Shown piece after piece: positions 12,928 to 24,195 of a stretch of DNA of 64,000 bases. Under the pieces are notes generated by a model that saw only the letters and a list, made by a program, of their open reading frames with translations, did no database searches and had not been told where the DNA came from. The DNA is from Maea johnstoni (lineage: Eukaryota > Annelida > Polychaeta > Spionida > Magelonidae). Numbering within the stretch: position 1 is the stretch's first letter; every line of letters begins with the position of its first letter. The position numbers and the translations under genes are program-made. The stretch spans positions 69,972,763 through 70,036,762 of the forward strand of contig OZ012684.1 in assembly GCA_963942565.1 (NCBI GenBank), written 5' to 3'.

Positions 12928-13469
12928 CATAGTCTTAGCCAGCAGGGCATCTAGGCGTCATTTGGACACCCAAACCTTCAAAAATCACTCTTCAGGACTT
13001 CTGTGAATCATTTTTTAAAATGTCAATTTTAAGCATATAATTGAAGTTTCTCCACCTCAATATAATTCCCATGACATTATGTAAGGATATTATGCTGTAT
13101 TTCAATAACAAAATACATATTTATGGTTGTAATCATAGTTAGGCCAAGAAAAAAATATTGTTTGTTTCCTGTAATGGTTTGAAAAAAATTAGGGTTGGTA
13201 GGTCAGTAAAAATATTTTTTTCATTATTTTTTTGGTCATGCATGTTTTACATTGGTTGGGAGTTGGAAGGGTGGAAAAAACTTTAGGGTAGGGATTTTTT
13301 TGAATAAAAAGCTGTTTGGGTAGGGTTACAGGAAACAAACAACTTTTTTAGGCCTTATAATATGGTTGTAACATTGGAGTATAAAATTGCTCTTGAAAAA
13401 GAGGACGCCCCAAAATTTTACAATTGCCAATTTTGGGTACCCAGTTTCTAAATTTTGGCTAAGACCCTG
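12928..13469. mobile_element. hAT-like MITE, family B, with an inner insertion
   Basis: It starts CATAGTCTTAGCC and ends GGCTAAGACCCTG. Flanking 8-mers CCCACCAT and CTCACAAT agree at 6 of 8 positions, an eroded target duplication. A second element (13141-13354) splits it. Confidence 0.75.
13141..13354. mobile_element. MITE with GTTTGTTTCCTGTAA inverted ends, inside family B
   Basis: The left end starts AGGCCAAGAAAAAAAT and reaches GTTTGTTTCCTGTAA; the right end is its complement (TTACAGGAAACAAAC, then TTTTTTAGGCC). About 30 bp of inverted ends and about 210 bp in total. The superfamily and exact target duplication are not resolved. Confidence 0.65.
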
Positions 13470-13672
13470 CTCACAATGGAAAGCAAATATCATGAAAATT
13501 GTCAGTATTTCCTATTTAATGTTTCCTTAAAAATTGTCAGATCCTGTTTTTGAATTGTCTTCTAAGTATTGATTACATACTAGTATTTTACCTTCTAAGA
13601 TGTCAGAGGATGAATGCCATTGGCTGAGCTCGGACACATGTCATCTCCAGAGGTACAGGTGCAAATGAACCC

Positions 13673-13887
13673 TTAATCCTTCCAATGCTGAGGCTACTAT
13701 CGTCTAAAGGACAAGGATGCACAAAGTTTTAAAAACCATCTAAACCCTTTCTGTTTGTATTTATTGGATAGCTCTCACTCTCTACTACTTTCAGATGAGT
13801 ACCCATGTGCCACGGTTAAGTCATTTTTCAACTTTTTTTTCATCATTTTGTATTGGCAATATTAGCCACCAGCAGCATAAGGGTTAC
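13673..13887. mobile_element. Family C MITE
   Basis: It begins TTAATCCTTCCAATGCTG and ends AGCATAAGGGTTAC. The right TTAA has changed to TTAC. Confidence 0.65.
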
Positions 13888-14999
13888 AATGGACTCTCTT
13901 CCATTTTGGAATTATGAGAGATTTACTTCGGAGATTCGTGGATTTTCTAAAACCCAAGGCTTAATGTCCAGGATTTTAATACTGGGTGCCCTGAATGGGC
14001 ACTTGGGCAGTCATGAAAATTTTGTGTGTGATACTTAGATAAAGTCATCAACCACTAACAGGCATTCACCTATTGAGGAAGTTGAGAGCAAGTTTTGCCT
14101 CAGCCTTTATATTGGACTTGGACATTGGAAATCAATTATATGTTTGAAAATTATAAGTCTATAAGATTTAGATATCATCATATGTTATTTCAAGAGATTA
14201 ACTAAATAGGTGCCCCAGTGGAGTGGAAAAACTTTGCATAGGCCTTTCCTAGCATTGTACCATCTATGAGTAGGTTGGTTATTTGCAAAAAAAGAAATCC
14301 ACCTATTTTATGAGTGCGATAGACAACCTTTGAAATATGAGAGGATGGTAGCACCCTGATGTGTGTGGAAGATGTATTATTCTTTTGTATAAACACCCGG
14401 TATCTGCAGTAGCACAGAAAGTGAGTTGTTCCTGTTCAGTGCAGGTAAGGGTCCCCCATTGTGGTTCATAGACCTACAGCAAGGGGTCAGCACTGCATGG
14501 GGTCTTAGAGAGGAGGGGCTAGCATTAACTGTACATGGGGAAATCTGACACTGTTACAATTTGTTTGTATCCTATCAGTCAAAAAATGAAAGTGTCCTGT
14601 TGCACCGCAAAAAAATCACCCTTTTAAGGAGACACATCCAACATTTTTCATCACCACAATACAAAATCTCAATTCTATGATTTGCCTCATGATTGCTGTG
14701 TGTTGATTTAGGGAAACAGAGTACTTGAAGGCGACTTTGAACAAGTATTTGTGGTAATGCTCCTTGACTTTTATTTTGAATTAAAGATTAACTAAGTTAC
14801 ACATTGTTGTGTCCTTGCAGTAACTATTGTATGCAAAAAGTTTCTGAAGCCATTGCATACAATTCACAGATCTTCGAAAATAGAGGAGCCTGGTTGATAT
14901 TTCTAAATCAATATTAGGGACCATGTTTCAGTAAATAAAGTATTACTTTGGTTTAGTCTCATAAATTTCGACTAGAATGCATATGTGCCTTGACTCGTT
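13888..14999. other. Nothing supported
   Basis: There is an isolated donor-like GCAG before GTAAGG at 14445 but no ATG or acceptor to go with it. No repeat was recognised. Confidence 0.45.
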
Positions 15000-15321
15000 A
15001 AAAAACGGACAACAAAACATAAATAAGTTACAACTTCATGCCGCCAAACACCATAATAAGCACAAATAGGTCATGCTTTGTAAGCACGCCGAGCGGTAAT
15101 TGAAATATTACCGCCACAACTAGGCAGCCAAATAAAGGCTTGACTAAAGAGCCAGAAACTCTCTTGTTGTCCGAGTAGCAGAAACAAGGTGTTTTGCTGG
15201 GAACCACCAATTTTCTTTGTCCTTTGATGACGGAATTAGGTCACAGGTAATTTTTACCTGAGCAGTTGACAGACTTCCTCCTCCGCTAACGATGCTGGGA
15301 TGTACCTGTGGGGGAGACCAG
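15000..15321 (+). promoter_or_regulatory. Possible alternative promoter and short first exon (MYLWGRP|G)
   Basis: This stretch has higher CpG content than its surroundings and ends at a good donor (CAG before GTAAGG at 15322). The last in-frame ATG gives MYLWGRP plus one G, phase 1 as in the stronger first exons. Two inverted repeats lie in it: GCGGTAAT at 15093-15100 with its complement at 15107-15114, and CAGGTAA at 15244-15250 with its complement at 15254-15260. The ATG is too close to the donor to rate it highly. Confidence 0.27.
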
Positions 15322-15366
15322 GTAAGGGACTGGAAAATATATGGAATTTTCTTCACAAACTTTATT

Positions 15367-15585
15367 TTAACCAGTATGATGCTAACTAGTGGCTAATTTG
15401 GCCATTAGAAAATTATGCAGAAACCTTAAAAATGACTCAAACCCTGGCACATGGGTACTCATCATTTGAGAGTACTCAGCGAGAGCTATCTAATGAATAC
15501 CAACATGACAGGGTTTAAATGGTTTTCAAAAATATTTGCCTCCTTGTGCTTTGGACAAAAGTAGCCTCAGCATTGGAAGGGTTAA
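15367..15585. mobile_element. Family C MITE abutting a family A copy
   Basis: It runs from TTAACCAG to GGGTTAA at 15585. The same TTAA (15582-15585) starts the next family A copy, so one target site serves both. Confidence 0.7.
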
Positions 15586-16060
15586 CCCATCCATGCTTGT
15601 ACTGCTCACAACTACCTGGCTACATGGTCTTAGCCAGCAGGGCGTCTGGGTGTCTTTTTGGACACCCAAACCCTTAAAAAGCACCCCTCTGGGCACCCAG
15701 TTTTTTTGGTGAGGAATTTCTCAAAATGTCAATCTCAAGCATATAATTGAATTTTTTCATCTCCATATGATTCCCATGACATTGTAAAAGGATATCATAC
15801 CTTATTTTGATAAATCCATGTACATGTTTATGGTTGAAATCTGAGTGTATTGTGGTACCCCTCAAAAATTTGGACGCCCAAAAGTTTTTCAATTGCCAAT
15901 TTTAGGCACCCAGTTTCTAAATCCTGGCTAAGACCCTGCCTGGCTATTTTGGTGATATCTCTCTTACAAAAGCAAAATATTCAGAACATATTTGAAGGAG
16001 AGTTGTTCATCATAATTCAATGTACAACTCTCCTTCAAATATTTTGCATATTTTTACTGG
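15582..16060. mobile_element. Family A MITE split by a family B element, right end lost
   Basis: It starts at the TTAA shared with the family C copy and resumes after the B insertion as 'attttggtgatatctctct'. The copy fades out after the central ACAACTCTCCTTCAAATA arm. Confidence 0.65.
15623..15938. mobile_element. hAT-like MITE, family B, nested in family A
   Basis: The 316-bp copy is flanked by a perfect 8-bp duplication CCTGGCTA (15615-15622 and 15939-15946). Its ends are CATGGTCTTAGCCAG and, as complement of the right end, CAGGGTCTTAGCCAG. It interrupts the family A copy that starts at 15582. Confidence 0.85.
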
Positions 16061-16159
16061 TGATATTCCTCTAGCAATTTCAAAGAAATAGCAAAGATTT
16101 CTTGTTGATTCTCTACTTTTGGTTTGATTGTCATATACCCAGATACCACTATGTCAAGT

Positions 16160-16515
16160 CACAGGGAGTGAGATGCCTGCCATTCTAATTTCACTGACGG
16201 GGTGTCAGGTATATGACGTAACCAGACATTTTGGTTCCACCCACCCCTTCCCTGAGCATTATTTGGTCCATAATGATCCGGATGTGCACCCGCCCTAATT
16301 AGACCAGTGCCTAATGAACAGGTTGATGTTCCTCCAATTACAGGCGCCCTGTATTCAGGGTGGTCAGCCAATGCTTGGACGTTAAGGGCAGGGGTCAGCT
16401 GTATTATTCATAGTCATGTGCAGAATGACCGGGATGGTCTACACTGGCTCCACCGAGACTGCAGTATGCAGTTAGTATCAGCGATGCACTTGCAAGTATT
16501 CCAAAGTGATGTACT
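16160..16515. other. Unique GC-balanced block, possible conserved non-coding element
   Basis: This repeat-free block between MITEs has a more complex composition than its surroundings and a CTAATTAG homeodomain-type motif at about 16296. No splice-bounded frame was found. Confidence 0.3.
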
Positions 16516-16745
16516 TTAACCCATTATTGCCTGGAGATCTACCTCACCAATGTCGTATGGACCTGTTGTACTTTTGAAAATAACTTTGGAATGAAGCATG
16601 AATTTGCAAAATGTTGAAAGGGGAATTGTAGAAAGAGATATGATGAACAATTCTGCTTAGAATATTTTTGAAAAATTGTTTTTGTTAGAGAGATATCCCC
16701 ATGAATGTCAGGTTTTTTTGGCTGCTACAGGCATGGTTGGGTTAA
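16516..16745. mobile_element. Family A MITE, complete
   Basis: A 230-bp copy, TTAACCCATTATTGCCTG to CAGGCATGGTTGGGTTAA, with TTAA at both ends. Confidence 0.7.
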
Positions 16746-17108
16746 GGTGTAGTCATCAAAGACATCTATACTATAAGGAACATGAGTTTAACTTTACCAT
16801 GCCCATTATTTTGATGGTTGTTCATGCTTGACAATCTTATACAATTTTGGTCCACCATAGGCATTTGAAATTTCAAAATGAACCTTGAATCGAGCAAAAC
16901 ATCCTGGTGAATATGATTAACAGACATTCTAATTATAGAAATATGAAGGGGGTCATTTAGATTGGCAAGCCAGGCTCTTCTTTAAATGAATTTGATAATC
17001 TCACACACATATATGTGTGCATAGTTCTCTAGGTTATGTTACCATAAATACATATATGAATGTGTGGCATTGGAAGGGTTGATATCAATGAGCGTGTCTC
17101 CAATCCTC

Positions 17109-17330
17109 CATGGCCAGGTGGTCTAATGCACTAAGTGCCAATTGCTCATTGAGTTCTGCCACTGCACCAGATTGGAATTCCATTTGAGGCATGTGAGAAA
17201 GTCACCAGTGACTCTTGGTACTTTTCCCAGGGTGTTCAGATTTCCCATTCCAATTGGCTTTCCAATCTCCTTTTTTTACCTGACTGACCGAAAAATGTGA
17301 CAATTAAAATCCCATCCTATTCTGACACCT
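17109..17330 (+). mobile_element. tRNA-derived SINE (first of two adjacent)
   Basis: The 5' part resembles a tRNA of the Leu/Ser type: an A-box-like TGGCCAGGTGG followed about 60 bases later by a B-box-like AGATTGGAATTCC. A non-tRNA body follows. The promoter boxes are in the right order and spacing but diverged, so it is probably inactive. Confidence 0.5.
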
Positions 17331-17351
17331 GTTATTGACAATTGAGATGGT

Positions 17352-17560
17352 AATTTACTGGCCTAGTGGTTACAATGTCGGTCTTCCAAGGGGGAGGTTG
17401 CAAGTTTGAATATCCACTGCACCCCCATGAGCGATTTGGCATGAGAGCTATATAAATGTGCGGCATTGTGGAGGGCTGTCTATGGCTCTTTTGCAGCTGA
17501 AAGACCCCTTGAAACTATTCATAAAGAGTCAGGAATTTCTTCCCGGTTCCAGGTTTCGAT
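17352..17560 (+). mobile_element. tRNA-derived SINE (second of two adjacent)
   Basis: An A-box-like TGGCCTAGTGG and a degenerate B box (AGTTTGAATATCC) about 45 bases later form a tRNA-like head, followed by a body reaching about 17560. It lies about 20 bases after the previous SINE but is a different sequence. Confidence 0.5.
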
Positions 17561-17983
17561 CTTATTAGAACATGACCTAGGCTGTTGAAAGCGATCTAAA
17601 GACTTTTTCCCTCCCTCCCTCCCTCTCCCATAGCATCATAATCATTAGCCTGTTAGTGGCGGACAATCGCTACAATTGAATTCGCATCAGCATGATTTGT
17701 GCAATTAAGGATGTATGTCTTGATGATGCTCCATATCAATCAGTGCAGCAGCAGCTCATCAGTGACTGCAGGATTACCCAGCGGTGCCTGGCTTTGTCAT
17801 GCAGTGTCTTTAGAGAGGGAGGGAGGGCTGGTGGAATTGCTCTAATGGCCGCTGTGTTTGTAATGAGGAGGGGAACAGCGGGAGGGGGCATTGTACCAAC
17901 CAGTGACATATGGGGCTGTGGAGATGCTTGGACTTGATATCACCTGTTAGTGCTGGTGTAGTAGGGATGTAGGGTGCTGTATT

Positions 17984-18360
17984 ATAGAGAGCAGAAACAA
18001 ATCCAGGATCACATCATAAGCCTGCCCATCATAGTCTTAGCCAGCAGGGCGTCCGTGCATCATCTGGGCACCCAAACCCTTAAAAAAATTACCCCTTGTG
18101 AATAATTTCTCGAAATATAACTTTCAAAGATATGATTGATTGTTTGCACCCTAATGTAAATCCAGTTACATTGTATGAGCACATAATGCCTTATTTCATA
18201 AAGTAAATTGTATATTGTTGTTTTCCTTGAAAAATAGGAACATTTTACAATTGCCAATTTTGGGCATCCAGTCTCTAAATCTTGGCTAAGAACCTCTGTG
18301 GTAGGCTGCCACATTATAGAGAGATGAAACAAATCCAGGATCTCATCATGAGCCTGGCCA
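17984..18360. repeat. Direct repeat of about 45 bp flanking a family B MITE
   Basis: 'acaaatccaggatc' with 'catcat' and 'agcctg' motifs appears at 17984-18029 and 18314-18360 with few differences. Confidence 0.65.
18030..18293. mobile_element. hAT-like MITE, family B, within a local duplication
   Basis: It starts CATAGTCTTAGCCAGCAGGGC and ends near GGCTAAGAACC; somewhat shortened. About 45 bases before it are repeated, in the same direction, just after it (17984-18029 and 18314-18360), so the site was duplicated. Confidence 0.6.
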
Positions 18361-20368
18361 TTGTATCTTCCTTGGATGGGTGATTGGCTGATATTCACTG
18401 CTAGTTCTTACAGATATAGATGAGTGTGCAGTATTCATTACTACTTAACTCACTGTACAGCAGAGTTGCGATATACTGCAAATAAAAAAGAACACATAGT
18501 TCTACAATTATGCACAATTGGAAACATAAAATGACACCCACAAACATAGATTGGTAGGTATATAGAAAAGATAATAGCGCGGAAGAAGAATATTTGTGGA
18601 TACGTCTATACATGATACTGATAATATGGCAGTACCCATATTGGAAGCGTCATGAAAATTTAGGTATATGGTGTCGTCATTCTACAATTCAATGTTAATG
18701 CCTTGTTATTGATTCATGATGTTGGACCGGCCATAGGTGGAAAAATTGTCATCCTTTAACCCATCATCTCCAGTATCTCCACACTCCACAGTGCATTTTA
18801 CGTAAAGACAGTTTCGTTTTCCCCTTCATTTCAAGTGTTATGTGATGTACATTGAAAGAGGCCACCTGGCGTCAATTGCTCTATCTATTGTTCCTTTTTT
18901 ATATACTTTTATAGAATATTATCAGCCAGATGGTTATTTTTTTTCTTAACCATACATACACTAGCTCTGTGTCAATAATACTCAATATATCTGATTAGAG
19001 ATGTAAAGCTTTTGAGGGTAGGTGGATATTACTCCCAAATGAACAAAATACACCAGCTGTGTGTTTAGCTAATCAAGCGAGATGAAATTAAACTCTGTCC
19101 GACAGTTTCTATGGTAACTGGGTGATAGGGAGTATGTCAGCTAATAAAGCTTCTTAGTTACAATCATTACATTCTATTGTTATCAGTATTAGGGACCTTA
19201 TCCTATAACTACTAGGCTGTGATACTGAGCATTTGCATATATGTGTAGTACCTGAGTAAATATTTGGTATTGCAGATAGTATGAATATAGTTAGAAATTA
19301 TGATGAATATGAAACAATGGTGATGTATTTTCTTTATCTTTACTGCTTATGTATGAAAGCCCCATTCATGAGTGGATTGTTTTTTAGGGTTAGTGTGCCT
19401 TGGAATTGTATAGAATGAATGAGATTCTTGTCATCATATATATTTCTCTGAAATATGAATCTGAACAATAGATGATAGAAAGTGAATGGATGACAATGTA
19501 TGCCTCAGGTCTGCTCTCACCACCCAGTTATGATAGAGACTTTGACAAAGGTACTTATACTCCAGACTAGTGAGATTGTATTTATGCCTGATGGGCTAGT
19601 ACATATCTCTGCGGGGTATTAGCCCGGATTTATTAACTGAGTGCCCCAAATTGGCAGTTGAAATTTTTTGGGGTGGCCTATTTTTCAAGGGAAACCACAA
19701 AATACTCAGATTAAAACCATAGACATGTATCTACTTTTTGAAATAAGGCATAATATCCTTAAAATGATTTAAAATTATTCCAGGTGCTATTAGTCCGAGT
19801 GGGACCATTTCTTTGTTGTCTGACCCTGACCTGCGTGATACTTATTCAACTTTGGCTAGTCTGCTGAAGTAAACTTAACAGTGCATTGTTGGCAAGCCAA
19901 GAAATTCTTAGGCAATTCGACCCATGATTGAATTCTCCACGTTTAGATCTCAATCAGTTTCATTCCAAGCTGAAGAAAAGAAAGGGGAAGAAACTAACCA
20001 CACCCCTAGGTAGCATTACCACATGTCCCTTCTTCAGTGATGATGGTCTAATTAGGTAGATACTGGCCTTGCTGGACATGTGTGAATAATACTGTATAAC
20101 CTAAACACCTGATTTTGGGGTCTACAATATAGGAATGTTCATCTCTTTCATTGGCACTCATGTTTTATGTGGGTCTGACTGGCACTCTGGAATGTATGAT
20201 GCTGAAACATACCATGCAATGTTCATTTTGTAGGGTTATACCCTATTGTATATTTTCCACTCCTTGGATGTCCAGTGATTTCATTGTGGCTACGGTTTGG
20301 GTTTATGTGGAAATGAAAATTTTGCGGTGCTCTGAAAGCAATATGTTATATGCTTGGAAAACCACTAA
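18361..20368. other. Non-coding
   Basis: Apart from the family B fragment at 19622, I see only AT-rich unique DNA. Confidence 0.45.
19622..19785. mobile_element. Family B MITE fragment (reverse orientation)
   Basis: This half-length, diverged copy carries the 'gccccaaattggcagttg' and 'aaataaggcataatatcctt' landmarks. Confidence 0.5.
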
Positions 20369-20577
20369 GCCTGTAGGACCTACCTATGATACCTTTTGAA
20401 AATAACGCAGAAATATCTAGAAATATTTGAAGGAGAGTTGTTGGTTGGGTTCTGATCTACAATTCTTCTTCAAATATTTTGCAGAAAATTCTCTGGTCCC
20501 AAAGATATAACTAAACAAAGATAGAACTAAAATGGTCAGGGCGTCTTTGGCCTCGGTAGGTTTGAATGGGTTTTAGC
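20369..20577. mobile_element. Family A MITE, diverged
   Basis: The central arms (TTTGAAGGAGAGTTGT and ACAATTCTTCTTCAAATA) are clear and a right end TTTGAATGGGTTTTA is left. The left end is eroded. Confidence 0.55.
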
Positions 20578-20758
20578 CAAATGTCACATGACTCTGGGGG
20601 TCACATATCCTTGCATTACTGCATAACCCTTCTCAGTGCATGATAGCAGTTACCCACACCCATATATATAATGTGGCATAACCTAAACATCCACCTTTAG
20701 GGGTATCTGTTATAGGCCCACCTGGAGATTGGGGGATTGAGGTATTGTCCTGAGTCAC

Positions 20759-20992
20759 TATAACCCATGCATGCCTGTAGCAGCCAAAACCGATTGACTA
20801 TATTTTGGTGGTATCTCTTTTAACAAACGCAGTATTTCAAAAAAATCTGATGGAGAGTAGTTCATCTGAGCTCTATCTACAACTCTCCTTCAAATATTTT
20901 TCAATTTTTTGTTTCATTCCAAAGTTATCTTTGAAAGTATGACAGGTCCAGACAACATTCATCAAGAAGTTCTCGGGGCATGAATGGAATAA
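20759..20992. mobile_element. Family A MITE
   Basis: It runs from ATAACCCATGCATGCCTG to GGCATGAATGGAATAA; both TTAA ends have one change. Confidence 0.65.
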
Positions 20993-21095
20993 GCTATTCA
21001 TAGCCAGACTACTCAGGTTTATGACTAATACAGTGTACATCTTAGATGGGAGATTTACTATTTGTAACATTCATTTAGAGCATCTTGATAGCATC

Positions 21096-21326
21096 TTAAC
21101 CCATTCATGCCTGAATATCTAATTTGCCAGTATATCGTCTGGACCAGTCATACTTTTAAAACAACCTCAGAATTAAACATGAATTCGCAAATTATTCAAA
21201 GGATAGTTTTAGATGGAGTTCTGATGAACAATTCTCCTTCAAATATTTTCTGTGTATTGCTTTAGTTAAAGATATATCACCAAAACTGTCAAGTTGTTTT
21301 GGCTGCTACAGCCACGAAAGGGTTAA
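21096..21326. mobile_element. Family A MITE, complete
   Basis: TTAACCCATTCATGCCTG on the left and CGAAAGGGTTAA on the right, with TTAA at both ends; 231 bp. Confidence 0.7.
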
Positions 21327-22090
21327 ATCTTACCAAATCAAACTAAACCAAACCAAACTGATACCTTGAATTCCTACCAGTAAGAAATCTGGCACAATCA
21401 GAATTGAATATCTGGTGATAAAGACATTTACATTGATCCAGATTAAAAATTCATTTGGATTATTACATAAGATTCGTAGACTTCTTCATTTGGAATTCAG
21501 TCAGTCAGTCTGATTGGTAAGTGATTCTTAGATTAACCAATTAATGTACATGTAGTTGGGATAAGGATTTGAAGAAGCTAAGAAGCTGAATTTGGACGAA
21601 CTGTAATTTCTTTGAATGCTGTTTTGTACAGGCATTTTTAGAATACCTGGCTAAGACCCTTGTTGTATGGTCAATTAGTGTTATGTTGGGTCTTTCTAAC
21701 AAAAATAAAGATCATGGAGATCTCTGAAGATGGGTTAACCAAGAATTATCTATCTATCTTTACCTTACAAGCTTGAGGAATTCATAACGGAGGTACAACC
21801 CTAGACGTAGGTCGAATCAATCTTTCTTTCTTTAAGAAGTGTTGACTGCTTAAAGAAGTAGCATTTAAAGATGAGCGTCACAGTGTTGTGTCTTGAATGG
21901 GACGAGTCAAGTGGTGGCGCCATGCCCTGAGTCACCCATCTGTCACACCGGTGGCTATCTATCAAATACTGTGGGCTGTAGGTGTGACTCGCTATTGGGT
22001 AATAACTAACTCTACGCATACCCAGACTGATAGATGACCATTCCTCATGTAAACCTATTAGCATCTACTAGCATACACTTATATTCTGAT

Positions 22091-22390
22091 CAGGGTTTTA
22101 GCCAGGATTTTTAAGATGCCTGTCCAAAACAGCAATTCTAAAATTTCTGCCTGTCCCGCTTTAGCTATTCAGCTACTTCATATCCATGCACAAACTAGAC
22201 TTAATAGCCTAATTTTACCATGTCCTAGAAGATGTTTTGTTATGAAATGATTTGGTTATAATTACCCCACAAAACCAATAATTATAAATTCTTCATAGAA
22301 ATTATTGCCTGCCCACAATGGATGTTTTCAGGAAACTGCCTGTCCAAAAGACAAAAAAATATTTGACAATGTGCATCCTAGCTGGATTTA
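22091..22390. mobile_element. hAT-like MITE, family D, diverged copy
   Basis: It starts CAGGGTTTTAGCCAGGA and follows the copy at 12061 through the same landmarks (paired 'cctgtcc' and 'aaaagac' motifs). The right end is degraded and no clear target duplication is left. Confidence 0.65.
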
Positions 22391-22429
22391 AAATCTTAAT
22401 GGTGCTTTACCAAGATGTGTTTTGCCGGG

Positions 22430-22515
22430 CAAGTTCGCATTAAATTGCTGGTCAAGTGAAAACTGGTATAAACTTGCCCTACATGACAAGTAGACTTAAA
22501 AAGTTACATGGATCC
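22430..22515. mobile_element. Fragment of the 2683-3063 family
   Basis: It shares 'gggcaagttcg', 'acttgccc' and a right end 'aaaagttacatggatccct' with the longer copy. No left end is left. Confidence 0.4.
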
Positions 22516-22854
22516 CTACATGTCTTCTGCTATCGGAACACTGTATCTGGAGGTTGCATAATAAGAAATAGCCCTAGGTGAAGTTAATGGTTTCAGGTAA
22601 ATGAACCCCTCCAGCCAGGACTCTTGCAGTCCATTTAGTACTAGCATTATCTGATTGTATGGAATGTCCAACAGGTGAATTTTCTATTGAAAATTTCCAT
22701 GAATGATTTCCTTAGTGGACGTGGCTCAATGTACATCTAAAATATATCCTGACTGGTTGTTGAGATGAATTGTATAAATCCTTGGCTGGCCACCTTGTGA
22801 GCAATTAAAACTAATGTAGGATTGAGGCTATCTATGACTTGAGTTAAAACAGTC

Positions 22855-22977
22855 AGGCCTGTATGCGCCGCTTACTCTTTGCTAAGCAGTCGCTTAGTAA
22901 CTACTCAGCGTTGGCGCATCCCCAAAGTAGCACTTTGCCTTGAATAACTTCTAAGCAGGAGCGGCGCAATCGGGCCT
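22855..22977. mobile_element. Small GC-rich MITE with long imperfect inverted ends
   Basis: A 123-bp element: the left end AGGCCTGTATGCGCCGCTTA pairs imperfectly with the right end (complement AGGCCCGATTGCGCCGCTCC), and both continue into a TTGCTTAG-like motif. It stands out as GC-rich in AT-rich DNA. Superfamily unknown. Confidence 0.6.
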
Positions 22978-23182
22978 TAGATCTATAAGAAGATGAATAA
23001 ATGAAATGCTTGGCCTACAGGTTAGTTTATTCAAGCTCCAACCAATATGGTAGTTATGATAGCCAACTTGGCTAATCCAGCGTGATGGTTTCACATCATG
23101 TGGGTCAGTTTATAGGCCATGCCATATGTTAGTATGCCTTGTTGACTGCGCTACTGCTGACCACTCACAACTCTACAGCGAC

Positions 23183-23216
<34 letters not shown>

Positions 23217-23306
23217 AGTACACACACACATACACACACACACATACACACACACTCACAAGTACACACACACATACACACACACTCACAAGTACACACA
23301 CACACA
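23183..23306. repeat. (CA)n microsatellite
   Basis: The CA repeat is interrupted regularly by 'tcacaagt' and 'cat', giving a higher-order unit of about 32 bases. Confidence 0.9.
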
Positions 23307-23959
23307 GAGAGGTTAGAATCCAAAGGTGATCTTGACATATCCTAATATTACTGCATTAGTGGTTATAATACTCTTACAATAAAGAATTCCTGAACTAGAA
23401 TAATTCCTGCATCTATTGTCTAGTTAGTGTGATCGGATGAGAATTAGATCACCACTTGTAATGGAGTTTTAGTGAGATCAAAGAATGTACCTTCCAGGTG
23501 TGATCATATACTCCATTGCATCACAGACTTCTATCAATGGGATGGGCTACTCTTTCAATCTCATGCTATCTGCTCGATTTAAGAATACCCCCTCTTCACT
23601 ATATAGCAATGCTTGATGTAGACAGCGGGGATCCTAGTAGTGACCTTGTGAGGTGAACCACCAGAGGGGTGTAGTACCAGCAATGGCAGATAGATGGCAC
23701 CACCTGGTTCTCCTACCTCCACTGCTTTCAGTCAAACTCGAACTGACTCCTCTACTCACCTGGTGAGATAAATGAAAACTAATTTGGCCACCCAGACCCT
23801 TGACCATTTGCATGGTGCCTGGTGAGAGACCTGAAGATGCATATAACCACCTAGGCTATGAGAACGGTGGTCACATGGAACCCAAAACTGTGGAAGGGAT
23901 GATTAAGCTAAATAGCTTGATTTGATATGCTAAATTGAAGTAGTATTGATTATAAAGTC

Positions 23960-23960
<1 letters not shown>

Positions 23961-24028
<68 letters not shown>

Positions 24029-24195
24029 CTTTAGCAGCATTAGCGGCAGCATTAGTAAGAGTAGAAGAAGCTGTAGAAGTAGATGTAGTAGTAGCTGTAG
24101 AAGTAGATGTAGTAGTAGCTGTAGTAGTAGCTGTAGTAGTAGTAATAGTAGTGGTAGTAGTAGTAGTAGTATTTGTTGTTGTTGTTGTTGTTGTA
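23961..24195. repeat. (AGT)n microsatellite, compound
   Basis: A pure AGT run (to about 24028) is followed by a degenerate AGT/AGC/GTA mix and a short GTT run. Long Ser/Thr-only open frames here are artefacts. Confidence 0.9.
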
